From Steromphala cineraria (Eukaryota; Mollusca; Gastropoda; Trochida; Trochidae), in assembly GCA_916613615.1 (NCBI GenBank), contig OU744721.1:75149060-75213059 (forward strand): a stretch of 64,000 nt of DNA, in the 5' to 3' direction. This document shows positions 1 through 12,049 of the stretch, one piece after another. The notes under the pieces were generated by a model. It did no database searches, was not told where the DNA came from, and saw nothing but the letters and a program-made list of their open reading frames with translations. The stretch's first letter is position 1. Every line of letters begins with the position of its first letter. The translations under genes were made by a program, and so were the position numbers.

Positions 1-528
1 GGTGTGTACTAAGAGAATTGCTGCCCCTATGTTTGCAACACTCTCTCGTGTGGCATAATTAAAGATCAACATCATAGGTGGTCAAGTTGGGGTTTGAAAT
101 TGTAAAACTTTTTTTGTATTTGTATATCATACATTCGTTTCATTTCATAATCAATATGTTTTGGTTATATGACTGTTCACAACAGCAATATACAAATATA
201 ATTTCTGACACTTTCTATTTCATAAACGAGACTTCTGACGACAGTTCATGTCATTAAAAATGGCAAACAATTAAAAAGCAATTCATCTTTTCAGGTGTAA
301 CAAATGTTTCACATCATTATCAATCTACAGATTGGTATTTAACATCTGCTAGTTTACATTCCTAACATTAAATTATTACTTAGTTATTCAAGCAATTTGT
401 ATATAAATGTTCCGATAACATTTTATTTTTTTTATGAAGGAAAGGAAAGAAAATAGTAATTGTTATTGAATAAGTTTAAATCATTTTGACCATTATTTAT
501 GAGTAAGTAACTAGATTCTAAGAGAAAC
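1..528. other. AT-rich DNA, nothing recognised
   Basis: I see no open frame of note, no repeat shared with the rest of the window and no RNA gene here. The sequence is A+T-rich with ordinary homopolymer runs. Confidence 0.5.
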
Positions 529-842
529 ATATCCGGTTGAGTATCTGGCATTATCCGGCCGGATAGCATATCCGTTAGGGTATCTGGCAGTATCTGGCCG
601 GATAGCAAATCCGGTGGAGTGTCTGGCAGTATCCGGCCGGATAGCAAATCCGGTGGAGTGTCTGGCAGTATCTGGCCGGAAAGCATATCCGTTGGGGTAT
701 CCGGTGCCGGATAGGCGGAAACAGAAAAAATGAGTATCCGGTGGAGTATATGGCAGTATCCGGCCGGATAGCATATCCGGTGGCGTATCTGGTGCCGGAT
801 AGGCGGATTTAAAATGGGTAAGTATCCGGCTGTATCCGGCAT
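529..842. repeat. 39-bp minisatellite, G+C-rich, with internal palindromes
   Basis: About seven diverged units of a 39-bp period, containing AGCAAATCCGGTGGAGTG and CTGGCAGTATCCGG. Because 39 is a multiple of three, the minus strand stays open and gives a spurious frame with a 13-residue repeat of the form LPDTPPDLLSGRI. The palindrome TATCCGGCCGGATA is perfect at 552-565, 630-643 and 757-770, with mismatches in other units. A shorter variant, GGTGCCGGATAGGCGGA, recurs near 700 and 790. The array is a G+C-rich island in AT-rich DNA. I read it as a tandem repeat, not a gene. Confidence 0.85.
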
Positions 843-1139
843 GAATCCAATATTTGGATTCGCTCTGGTTTCATGCTGTGTTATTCCTTCAACAATTATA
901 CGACTGCAAGTTGGTCCTCAATGAAGGAAATTTTTGTGTACTGCACAAAAGTATAGACGTCTTGGTAAGAAGACAGATTTAACCGTTTAAACATGTAATT
1001 TGCTATCAAAAAAGGTTTGCATTTTAAACTATATTTTTAAAGTCAGCTAGATAATATGTACATCAAGCGAACATTTCTTAGACAGTTGAATTTCCTGACT
1101 TTTCATCTTAAATCTCAAGATTCTAAGATAGTAATTTGA

Positions 1140-2145
1140 GCACAGCAGATCTCTCAAATATGTTTTAACGTTCATGTAAAACTGTAAGCGTTATGAGGTG
1201 CCTGTTACAATTTGTTTGTAGCATGAAACTCCCTTATGCTATGCCATACTTTTTATTCAATCAATATATAATAATTATAAAGATAAAGCTTAAAGGTTAA
1301 GAATCTCCTATTTCGAAACCAGAATACATGATTCTGTTGTTATATGATTAGAGGTTAACTGAAGTATTGACTAAGGAAAAGTTGAGAGTACATTTTATCT
1401 CTTGATTCTCGAAAGAGGAAGAATAAAAATATTCAGGTTGACATATATAGAAATTGTGACTTAAGTTTAACGATTTATATATGTAAACAGATACTTTCCT
1501 TGTGATAAAATAAGGTAATAACATAGAAACTCTAGCTTTCCAAAAAAAACATGTTCTTAAGTTGACTTTCGTCAAAACATCTTTCATCTTTCAAAATTGT
1601 TAAGTAATTGGTTGCAACAACTTCATTCTTATTTCTAAAATTCTAACAATTATCACAAAAGCGCTTCTGTTTAACATATGTTGTTTGGAATAAGATGAAA
1701 ATCATGTGATTTCAATTCAATAATAAAACAATAATCAATGTTTGTTTTGCATCATGGACTTAATGCAGACCATATTCTATCATCCAAGTTATATCTAAAG
1801 CATTTTAAATATATATTCAATGGTTTTAGGAAATTCGTCATTTTTTATTCTTTATTAAGACATTTTAATTTCATTCTTCATTAAGATTAAGTCTGTGTTC
1901 TTATGACACTTTTGATATTTTGATATACATTGCAGATAATACAATAATAGAACTGAACATATTATAAGTGACTCATAAAAAAGTAGAAATATAACGTCTA
2001 TAAGGACAATAACATCAGAAAAAATAAGTGAAATCTTCGTGAACCATTATTGAGCTCATACCAATAATACAAATAATGCATGTGCAGTTGCCATAAGAAG
2101 TGTGTATCTAAATATCATTACATTAAAATACCATTGTCTGAAGTT
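1140..2145. repeat. Module A, first copy (left flank of P1)
   Basis: This stretch is homologous in the same orientation to 7,753-8,674. Shared anchors include CACAGCAGATCTC, TACATGATTCTG, CATACCATATTC-like text and a run near the end around ATTGCAGATA. Both copies lead directly into a P element. No conserved reading frame is apparent. Confidence 0.7.
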
Positions 2146-2349
2146 AGCTGCACTATTCAATTCTGTAGGTGTCGAGGAGCGCTGTTGGTGCTGGTTACTG
2201 CTGAACGTTTCTAAACACATCCCAGTGGTGACATTTGAGAGTGAGTGAAGCAGTGAGAGCCCAATGGAAGGAAATCAACAGAGAAGAATCAGGTGGACTC
2301 CCTGTGATCACAGGAAATGGAAACTTTTCTGGGACCGTTTCAATTCAGA
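2146..2349 (+). repeat. P element, copy P1
   Basis: First full copy of the roughly 200-bp element that recurs six times in the window. It starts at TTAGCTGCACTATTCAATTC and ends near TTTCAATTCAG. It contains the perfect palindrome CCTGTGATCACAGG at 2,301-2,314. By eye it differs from P3 at about 14 of 205 positions, far fewer than the flanking modules differ. Function unknown. A frame without stops crosses the right half of the element, but its changes between copies are mostly amino-acid-altering. Confidence 0.85.
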
Positions 2350-3880
2350 GTTGTCAGCATAGACACTAGTTTGTATCGGCCAACGGATACATTACTAACT
2401 GAAACTGTATAATAGAAAACCTTTTGTACAATCAACAAATAACTTATCTTTCAGATTAATTAACAACTTATCGCCTTGGTATACTTTGAAACTTCAACAT
2501 AATTAAAAGGTATTATTTAAATTTAATAGACAAGAATGAAACTACTGAGGGTAATTATATTGATATGCACAAAGAACACATTTGTATATGAGTAGTTGTT
2601 GAAGAGTGTTACTGTTACTCAATGTTGATATCAAAGGCTAGGTAATGATCAGTAAAGAAAAATACTCAATCATCTTTGTAAATTTGTGACATGGGTAATA
2701 AATTGTAGCCTAACGATTGGATAGTAATTTCTCACTGATGTAAAATGAATACCATATGCCAAGTTCCGAAGGTTCTGAAATGTCGCCATTCAAGTAACGC
2801 TAACGTTGGTGGAAAGTTTTCGTACCAGTGGCTATGTACAATGCATATAACCAGTCTCAGTTCTAACACATTACTCATGACGTTTTGATAGTGTTTTGTG
2901 AACTTTACTTTTGGACAATCTGCAAAGCTATCTGTCACCTTTCTTCAGATTTTTGATGATTTTCACAATAAAACGTTAATCTTGAAATGTTCATTATTTA
3001 TGTGTCCTAAACTTGTGGAAATAACATTGCTATTTGCTCATGGCAGAATTAATCCTGCTTGTAAAGAGATTCGAAAACTTCGTAATTACTGTTATAAGCA
3101 GTTGAGAGGACTCAACCTTCTTAGACGTCTCTTGAAATGATTTTGTTTTCCTTGCATGACAATTAACTTGATTTGTTTTGTTTTTTTAATTATAAAACTG
3201 CAGGCATAGTTTATGAAGGAAAGTTTTCTTCATTATAGGATAATCAATAGGGGTTATATCTGAACTCTCTGAGGAATTGTTTCTTAGAAAACTTGTTTTG
3301 TATTTTCTACTAGTATGGTTGTTCTTGCTATTAAACATAAACATCTTCATTTCGTTTATTACACATTTAACTCAACATGTCAATGATTGTGTATTGAAGA
3401 TGTCAATTATTTGTAGGGGCTATTTTTCAATTTATTAAAAATGTTTATATTTACAGCGTTTATAGTTTGCTGACGATGAGGGATCAATATCTAACACCAG
3501 GAAAGGTAATATCCTGATGTTAAAGAAAATTAAATGTACGAATCATTGATATATGTTTAATATTTTATTAAGGTTTTGTCATCATGTGCGGTTATATATA
3601 TATGAAATAATATTAATGCCCCTGATATACTAACATCAAGATAAAATATTATCCTGTTATGTTTAGGTCCTAATAGACGTTTATCTTTGCAACATGACAA
3701 ATATCGTCCTGGAAAAAACAATTCCCATTCACTTATATTGATTATTAAGCATTGATATTCGGGAAGGAGAGATCACCACTATACTAACCATTCTTAGGAT
3801 GAAGGTCATTTCTATACTGATCATGATACCATTGTAGGAATTTCCATTCTGTAAAACATTTTGAATTTGACGCCATGTAT
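2350..3880. repeat. Module a, forward copy
   Basis: Homologous in the same orientation to 35,942-38,040, and in reverse to about 10,100-13,789. Anchors are GTATATGAGTAGTTGT at about 2,584, CTTAGACGTCTCTTGAA at about 3,120, and GATTATTAAGCATTGATATT at about 3,740. The similarity fades near 3,880. No protein is recognised. Confidence 0.75.
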
Positions 3881-4817
3881 GTGAGCTTGCCCAAACAATG
3901 AAAAATGTTAAAAGACATGAGGAAACGGTTGTTTAGCACCCCAACTATTACTGTGTCAATTGAATCTGCAGATAAGAATCTCTGCTCTTTGCATAATGGC
4001 ACTGGACTTGACTGTCAGAACAATGAGTTAATCACAGGATTAAGAATTCAACATGTGGAAGTTTTCTCATTGACTACAAGTGAAGACTTACTTATGTAAG
4101 GATGTTGTCATTGATGATTAAAGGATTTGTTAGTATAAATGAACATTCTGCACTTGTCTTCCACCGTCAATGTCATTAAAAGACAATTTTATCTGCAATG
4201 ACTCGCAATAAAAAAATAAATCATCTCAATATCAACAATCTATATCAAAACAATTAATGTGGTGACGTCACACCACCATCACTTCAATGAATGTGCGTGT
4301 AAATGAACAGTTCAATATTGGATAATGGATAATGATTCAGGTCAATTACAATAATCTAACCCTGTGTCTTCTGGTATATTTCTATTAACAATGTCAAATA
4401 GATGATATAGTAACCCTGTTGATACAGAAGACACCTCAGAAAAGTTCACTACATGTATGAATGTATAACACATTTAAGACAATAAGGTAATGGGTGCGTG
4501 CACTTGATACATTGCTTATTACATGTGCATGTAAATGAAAACAACATGTTTAATAACCATTATTTGAAGATTGACCCATTTTGTCCTTTCAGGTGATGCA
4601 AGTGTTGCTACTTAACGCATTTTGTCGACAGGTTTTCTGTTATTAGTCAAAATAGAATTATATTTATCTCTGATCTTCTTTTGAAATTGATTCTTCTATA
4701 CTTTTTCCATCTTGCCCACTGATTGCACAGTCTTTTGTCTTGTAATGAATTTGAAGTCTGTAGAATTGGTGATAATTTGACCAGTTTTGCAATTTTCAGT
4801 TAATCAACTTTTTTATC
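3881..4817. other. Unassigned DNA before the LINE insertion
   Basis: I find no clear counterpart elsewhere in the window and no convincing gene. A TGACGTCA palindrome lies at 4,263-4,270. It matches the cyclic-AMP response element consensus but may be there by chance. Confidence 0.4.
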
Positions 4818-6298
4818 ATATCATATCATCTCATTCACTCCCCCTGCAAAAACTATAGAAGATTTCCAAAGGAAATGTTACCAATTTATTTGGAAAGGGA
4901 AGCCGGATAAAATCAAGAGGGATATTATGAAGCTTCCACCAAAATATGGAGGTATAAGTGTTCCTGAAATAAGTACATCTATAGCAGCACAAAAGCTGAG
5001 TTGGATAAAAAGACTCTTTTACAAAAATGCAGTTTGGATAAGTGTGTTCAAAGAACATATTGTGGACATTAATTTACTACATTTGGCAGATTCCAATTAT
5101 ATTTTAGACAATATAGTCCCAAAAATCTCAAACATGTTTTGGAAAGATGTACTCTCCGTTTGGGCAAAATTTTTACATTGCTGTGAAAAAGAAACTACTG
5201 GTGAAGAAATAATGATAAAATCAATTTGGTTTAACAGTAATATCAAAATTGATGGTGACACTATCCATATTAAGCAATGGGATAAAAAGGGTGTAACTTA
5301 TATATCCGATTTGATTGATGAAAACGGAAAAATATATGAATGTAGAGACTTTGTCGAAAGATATAACATCAAAACAGATTTTCTAACCTATGAAGGAGTT
5401 AAAAGATCAATATCATCAATACTACACAACGTCAAAGCAGATACAAACCAGCTCCATAGGCCCATTCTCCCTTTCAACATATCAAAAGTAAATAGTCAAC
5501 AAGGCAGTTCAGCATTTTATATGACTTTATTAGACTCAAAGTTCACAAAATCCAGAACCTTCTTGAAATGGGAAGACCATCTACAAAAAGAATACACTGA
5601 ATTAGAGTGGACAAATATCAATCAAATGGCTAAGAGATGTACACAAAGTAGTGAACTAAGATGGTTTCAGCATAAGATCATTCATAACATTCTAAGTACG
5701 AACAAATTACTGTTTAGAATGGGATATATAGAATCATCAGCATGTTCACTATGTCATGACCCAGTAGAAACCATTTCACATATGTTATATTCTTGTCAAT
5801 ATGCAAATAGCATCTGGAGTCAATTGTCAGATTGGCTGACAAACTATACAGAAGGAAACATTGATTTCAATGAGGAAAATATACTGTTTGGATTTAAAGG
5901 CATAAACAACAACCCTTTGAATGCACTTGTTCTCATTACAAAATCGATGCTGTACAAATGCCATATCAAAAAAGTTATACCAAATTTCAAACAATTACAG
6001 CTTGAAATAGTTACATACTATCATATAACAAAAATGATTGCTTTTTCAAGTTGCAATTATGCAAGATTCTATGCCTTCTGGTCATCACTCCATATGCTAT
6101 TTAAGAATTATGATATTTAAGAATCATGTGTATATATCATAATCAATGTACCTTGCAAGAAGCCATAACTGATTGTTGTATGTAAACTTATGAATGATGT
6201 ATATCTTGAATGTACATGTGAAATGAATATGAGATGCACTATATGGAAATGTACCAAAAATAGAAATAAAAAAAAAATAAAAAAATATCATATCATCT
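4818..6298 (+). mobile_element. 5'-truncated LINE (non-LTR retrotransposon) with target-site duplication
   Basis: The insertion spans about 4,832-6,284. It is bounded by an exact 14-bp direct repeat, ATATCATATCATCT, at 4,818-4,831 and 6,285-6,298. The right end is an A-rich tail of AAATAAAAAA type at about 6,258-6,284. Only the 3' part of the second reading frame and a short 3' untranslated region remain, the normal outcome of incomplete target-primed reverse transcription. The exact duplication and the uninterrupted frame suggest a fairly recent insertion. The family is probably Tx1/L1-like, judged from the C-terminal zinc-binding region. Confidence 0.9.
4834..6120 (+). CDS. LINE ORF2 C-terminal fragment, reverse transcriptase thumb and zinc-binding region
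   Basis: The frame is open from the truncation point to TAA at 6,118-6,120. The first ATG at 4,927 lies inside it and is not a real start. The beginning, FQRKCYQFIWKGK followed by KLPPKYGGISVP, matches the segment after the polymerase core of L1/Tx1-type LINE proteins (FIW...K...GG...P). Near the C-terminus, at about residues 272-289 from that ATG, CSLCHDPVETISHMLYSC gives a CxxC...H....C arrangement typical of the zf-RVT domain, and a WF...HKI...T box precedes it. The endonuclease and the catalytic polymerase motifs are missing, so the product cannot drive retrotransposition alone. No stop or frameshift interrupts what is left. Family assignment is from motif recognition; LINE identity is secure, the clade less so. 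Confidence 0.85.
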   Translation, partial: FTPPAKTIEDFQRKCYQFIWKGKPDKIKRDIMKLPPKYGGISVPEISTSIAAQKLSWIKRLFYKNAVWISVFKEHIVDINLLHLADSNYILDNIVPKISNMFWKDVLSVWAKFLHCCEKETTGEEIMIKSIWFNSNIKIDGDTIHIKQWDKKGVTYISDLIDENGKIYECRDFVERYNIKTDFLTYEGVKRSISSILHNVKADTNQLHRPILPFNISKVNSQQGSSAFYMTLLDSKFTKSRTFLKWEDHLQKEYTELEWTNINQMAKRCTQSSELRWFQHKIIHNILSTNKLLFRMGYIESSACSLCHDPVETISHMLYSCQYANSIWSQLSDWLTNYTEGNIDFNEENILFGFKGINNNPLNALVLITKSMLYKCHIKKVIPNFKQLQLEIVTYYHITKMIAFSSCNYARFYAFWSSLHMLFKNYDI

Positions 6299-7312
6299 TT
6301 TCGGCAATAGAAAGTGTTCATTTTTTTAAATATAATCGTAAAACATATTCTATATAGATTTTGACAGTTAACATCACATAAAAGGGCCTTATTCATTGAT
6401 TTGTGTGTTTTTACTGCCTCTTGCGGATGGTTTTATACAAGATTTCGACATGAAGGGTCAGGCACACAAGGCAAAATTTAAATAGATATATGTCTGTCCT
6501 TCTAAACCTGTTTTTAGTACGTTTTCAACATATCTAAGGATTTCTAAACCCTCAGCATAGTCTTCACTTAATATTCATTTGACCAGGATATTGTAAGAAA
6601 AAATATATGGTTTCATTAATTTTGATATCTTATTTGATATTCCATGATTGAAGATGAACTACTAAAGCTGACTGATATGGTTTGAATCATTTCCACAATG
6701 AGCTGTCATACTCTCTAAAATACCGCATTTGTTACAATAGAAAAGAATTTGACATAAATCATGCTTTCAATTTTGACGAAACGTCCTTTAAAGCATCCTC
6801 TTATGTCAAGATAACTTTATACTTATAACTTTTCCTCAAAGCAATGAATGGAGAAAGGGTTAGCCTTTTTTCAAACCAATATATCCCTAGAATTATAAAT
6901 GATAATATAAGAGACGTGTGTTGCAACACGCATGTTGCTCAGTTTGGAAAATGTGTCATAATTTCCCTATATTCTCCCAGGTATATCTTGACATTTCCTA
7001 ATTCAATTTTATCTTGAACTGAGACACTTCTCGAGGGGTCGTATAAGAAATAAAAGTATCTGTTATCTCAAAATATCCTCATGTAATTGGCTAATTTGCT
7101 GGTGTGTAAAAAGTTTAGAAGCTTGGCATTACCTTAATGTCATGTTCATAAGACAAAACCTTACTTAACAAGGTTAACTTGATTACTAGACTTAAGATAC
7201 ACGCTTAAGAGGTGACTATCGCAACACAAGTTATTAACGATTCATGTGTGATTTAAAATCAAATCTGCATTGAAAACGCCATAAGTCTGACATTATTAGG
7301 TTATTGTTTATA
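6299..7312. repeat. Flank module X (left of P2)
   Basis: The left part (6,350-7,200) matches 35,180-35,500 in the same direction, for example CTGAGACNCTTCT and CTTAACAAGGTT. The last about 110 bases before P2 match, in reverse complement, the sequence just right of P6 (about 40,421-40,530). P copies therefore carry exchanged flanks. No gene is seen. Confidence 0.65.
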
Positions 7313-7740
7313 GTTAGCTGCACTATTCAATTCTGTATGTGTTGAGGAGCGCTGTTGGTGCAGTTTACTGCTGAGACTTCCTAGTGGTGACATTTGAGAG
7401 TTTAATCATGTATGAGAAACAAATATTAATGAGTTGTCTAGAACTAGACGATTTTCTTTATTTCAACCATCTAAGTCACAAAAACCAAAGACTTTTTCAA
7501 TTGATTGAATGTTTTTAAAGCAAAAGGAAGTAAAGAATAACAAAGCTTTCAGAGGTAAACCAGTCAATGTAACAACCAATTGCTTATTCGATTTATCCCT
7601 TATCTCCACCCAAACGGCACTACTACTCTCTCATTCTTTGAATTTGGCAAGGACTTCAATGGAATGAAACTTCGTAATTACAGCTATAAACAGTTAAGAG
7701 GGTTCATCCATCATATAAGTCTCCTAAAAAATGTCTCGTC
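7313..7740 (+). repeat. P element, copy P2 (truncated), fused to part of module a
   Basis: Only the first about 88 bases of P are present, to 7,400, and a short internal stretch is missing. What follows (7,440-7,740) aligns with 37,050-37,330. Relative to the P5 region, the second half of P and about 1 kb of module a are therefore deleted. The fragment keeps TTAGCTGCACTATTCAATTC and GTGGTGACATTTGAGAG. Confidence 0.75.
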
Positions 7741-7752
7741 TCGTAAAAAGTT

Positions 7753-8674
7753 AGCACAGCAGATCTCACAAATATATTCAACTTTTATGTAAAACTGTAA
7801 GAGTAATAAGGCGACATTTTGTTTGTCGCATGAAACTATCTTATAATATAACATACTTTTTATACAATCAAAACATAATAATGATATATATAAAGGTAAA
7901 ATTCAGCATCTCTTATGTTGAAATAATACATGATTCTGCTGATATGTTATAAAAAATGTGACTAAATTAATAGCTAAGGAAACGGACATTCTTTCAAGTA
8001 TTTCTCTATAGATAAAATATTTGAGTTGACATATTTAGAAATAGTGACTTACGTTAACAATTACAATTACGATACTTAAAGATGTATGTATGGAAACAGA
8101 ATTGTAAATTGTTAAGTCATTTGTTGCCACCACTTCTTTTTTATTTCTAAAATTCAAACAATTATCACAAAAAGCCTTCTATTTAATATTTGGGAATAAC
8201 ACAGAAATCTTTTTAAATTTCATTTAATTCATCAATGTTTGGTTTGCGTCATGAACTTATGCATACCATATTCAATCATCCAACTAGTATTTGAAGCATT
8301 TTGTTTCCAACTTTTCAATATATATTCATTTGATTTAAGCAATTCTATCATTTATGATTTTCATTAAAACATTTGCCAAGAAAGGATCACATTTTAGTTT
8401 CTTGGACAGCATTTTATTTCACCCTTAAGATTAAGTCTGTGATCTTATGACCATTTCTTATATTTTGATATACATTGCAGATACATGTAATACAATAATA
8501 GAACTGAACGTGCTATTATGACACTTATAAAAAGTAAAAATATAACGTCTAAAATGCTAATAAGATCTGAAAAATGAAAGAAATTTTCCTGAATCATTAA
8601 AGAGCACACAGCAATAAGACAAATAGTGAAAAAAAAAATTCTATGCCATTACATTCTGATATCCTTGTCTGAAA
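7753..8674. repeat. Module A, second copy (left flank of P3)
   Basis: Direct homologue of 1,140-2,145, collinear across its length with small indels and leading into P3 as the first copy leads into P1. Shared text includes GCACAGCAGATCTC at the start, AAAACTGTAAG, and TACATTGCAGATA near the end. Confidence 0.7.
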
Positions 8675-8879
8675 TTAGCTGCACTAGTCAATTCTGTAGG
8701 TGTTGAGAAGCGCTGTTGGTGCTGGTTACTGCTGAGAGTTTCTAAACTCATCCTAGTGGTGACATTTGAGAGTGAGTGAAGCAGTGAGAGCCCAGTGGAT
8801 GGAAATCAACAGAGAAGAATCAGGTGGACTCCCTGTAATCACAGGAAATGGAAACTTTTCTGGGACTATTTCAATTCAG
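8675..8879 (+). repeat. P element, copy P3
   Basis: Full-length P. The palindrome carries one mismatch (CCTGTAATCACAGG). Together with P4, in opposite orientation at 13,790, it brackets the segment that is inverted relative to the second large copy. Confidence 0.85.
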
Positions 8880-10699
8880 AATATTAAACAATCGTGGTAC
8901 AATCTATAGTTGCTTTTTCATAAGATGCTGCTTTTGATTGAGATATTAGCAGAATAAGTGTTTCTTTATAAATGTCTCAACATTGACTATATATCATGAT
9001 GTAAACGGTTATATTTATCATAGCATATTTCATGACAAATATTTAATCTTTCAAGTCATTAAAAATCTTTCATATATTCGTTCAAATAATAAATGTTGAA
9101 ATCAGAGATATAAAGTTTTGGTTTACGCATTCATAGGTGATGAATTTAAAATCAGTAGTCAACATTAGTACTCTGAAAGAATATAGTGGTAACAGATTCG
9201 TTGATGGCCAGAACAGGTACAAATAAAAGATGTTATAGGGACAATTTGTTACAATTTCTACAAATTCCTTTATGATTTAAGATGTAGAATGTTTCTATAA
9301 AGGGATATTTTGTATAATTGTGTTGTTAGGAATCAGAATTACGAAAGTGTTTTAACTGCTGTTGGTTTCATATATACCTGAATATCAAAAATGTAATGAA
9401 ATTACTTAATCTGTCTACATTAGAATATATTAAATAAGCACTTGAGGGCAACAAAAGCTACAGGGAACACATTTCATTACAGGACACTTACATCACTTTG
9501 TAACTTTGTAATCAAATGCGGGAAATAAGTTGTTGTTTTTAAAGATAGAGTCATCTAAATGGACAACACTTTCGACTCACTTAAAATAATTAGTATCATT
9601 CTTTTCCAAAGCAAATTACACTATTCTCATATTACTTTGGTTTAAGTCGAAACAAATCTAGTGTCATATTTAATTACATGTATAACTCATCACATTGCTT
9701 GAGAATTGTTATTAAAATAAACAAATTTCCATTTTGGAACAATAAAGATGATCTTATTGTATCTCTACTCCACAGTTACATGTATGAACGCCCACAAATT
9801 AGACATCAAAAACAGTTACTGATCATGATGTGTCCATAACCAATAAAATCATAACATTTCATTTTAATATTTGATCTTTTTGATAATATTTTTCATGATA
9901 TTTTAAAAGGTTTTTCAAACATTCATTTAATTGATATTGGAATCAATAACATTATTTTGATTTTAAAATAATATTTGTTGAATAAAAGTTAAACTTTTTG
10001 TGATGTCATATGAAGTAATAATTCATACAAAGTTCTGATCTTTTCTTACTTGTAGTTGTTAGCAAAGATTGAAACATTGTTGATGATTAGAAATAAAAAA
10101 AATTAAATTCCTGGAAGGGTTCTCATTTTTTGGACCAGCTAACAGAAATGGCAATGGTAGTCAGAGTCAAAATGTTTTTGAGAATAGAAATGCCTATAAC
10201 AGTAGCAGTATTCGAATGACCTTAAAAATGCTTAGTATGGAGCCGGACTATCCTTCCCGATTATCAATGCTTAATAATCAATATCAATGAATGGGAATGG
10301 TACCATTCCAGGATGATATTTGTCATGTTGCATAAATAAAGGATAAACGTCAATAAGAACCATACTATCACGGAATATTCTTTTGTCATGATTAAGTACT
10401 AGTATATCAGGGGCATTGTTTCAATGCTTGAAACATTTTTAAAAAAATCCCATATGTTGACAAACCCTCAAGGATTCTTACATTTAATCATGATGTAAGA
10501 TATTGATCCGTCAGAAAACAGGGATCTCCAAACGATGTTGATAAAAACATTTTAAACGAATTGTAAAGATAAATGACATATCCAAAACATAATTACTGAC
10601 ATGTTTAAGTACATAAGTAACAATTAAACATAGACTTTAACTTTCGTTTAGCATGAACAAGCAAAAGAAGAGAATTACAAAACTCTCTGTCTAAAATCA

Positions 10700-11230
10700 A
10701 AGTTTCCTAAGAGACCAATCCTCAGATAATTTAGATCAAACATAACCCTCATTGATCATTAATTAATCCTATAGAAATCCTTCTAAGCTGTGACTGCAGT
10801 TTGATAATTTAAGTTGTGGAAAGAACCCTTGCACAACAAATCAAGATGATTGTCATGCAAGGAAACACAACCATTTCAAGAGACGTCTAAGAACATATTC
10901 AAAACACAATCATTGACATGTGTACAAAACGAAACGAATAAGTAAGAACAGCCATATAAATACAAAACTCTCTAGACAGGAGAAAATTTTCTAAGAAACC
11001 AATCCCAAGGGAATTCAGCTCAAGTATAACTGTTATTGATTATTTTATAATCAAGAAAGTTCCCTTCTTAAACTGTGCATGCAGTTTCATGATTTAACTT
11101 ATGGAAAGTACCAACACAAAACAAATCAAGATGATTGTCATGCAAGGAAAACGCAGCCAATTCAAGAGACGTCTAAGAAGGTTTAATCCTCTTAACTGCT
11201 TATAACAGTAATTAGGAAGTTCCGTCCATT
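10700..11230. repeat. Local tandem duplication, period about 285 bp
   Basis: ACAAATCAAGATGATTGTCA followed by TTCAAGAGACGTCTAAGAA occurs near 10,840 and again near 11,122. The text before each copy also aligns (AATTNAGNTCAA and CTGATTGAT-like stretches). The homologous places at about 3,120 and 37,320 have it once, so the duplication arose in this copy. Confidence 0.65.
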
Positions 11231-12049
11231 GCAGTCAGTGACAACTTCAAAGAATGAGAGCGTCGGAGTGCCGTTTTGGCGGAGATTAGGGGCAAATGGA
11301 AGCAGCAATTCGATGTTACAGTGACTGGTTTACATCTGAGTTCTTTGTTCCTGTAAACTTCCCTTTGCTTTTAGAACATTCAGTGGATAAGATAAGACTT
11401 TGCTCTTCGTGACTTAAATTATTGGAATAAAGAACAAATTGCTTTATTTTAGATCATCTTTTTAAAAAGTATTATTATGCATATCAAAAATCAACGTGAT
11501 AGTTTTGTGATGGATTATGTGATTGATTTCAAATGTGTTATAATAGCTGCTTCACAAAAACATTTCTCGTTATTTTGAACTCAGTGCAAATATTATGTCA
11601 TATGGTGATCTCATTCAGACATTATTGTTTCAAAAATTGTGATTAAGATTTTAAATATTATCTTCTCAACACAAACATCAACACAACAACATGTATCGAT
11701 GATGCTTATCGTACTTCAGAGACACATTTGAAAATGATTTATGCAAGCTGAGGTCCAAAATGCAAATTTTTGATTATCGTAAATGACTTCCTAATAAGAA
11801 TGTTTTTTGTGTATATTTTACTGTTAACGAAATTGAATATTTTGGCTGAAGCTTTGTCGAAAACACGATTTTTGAATTTGCAGAAGGAAGAAGAAATTCT
11901 TTCTGCGTGCCACGTATCTGATCATATGCATGTTTATGTAATGTACCGAAGTAGATCTCCATCAATTTGCATCTGAGATTATCACAAATAATTAATTGAG
12001 AACTATGGATATATTAAGAAAAACGTATTTTTTCAATAATATATATCTG

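Noticed and set aside
432..842. Minus-strand frame of 136 codons with a repeated LPDTPPDLLSGRI unit
   Set aside because: It is the translation of the 39-bp minisatellite. The period is divisible by three, which keeps it open without selection.
2146..2349. P element as a coding exon, including a stretch WKLFWDRF recalling Pao/BEL Gag proteins
   Set aside because: The resemblance is a few residues and would need a frame change. Differences between P copies mostly alter amino acids, and no other retroelement feature is nearby.
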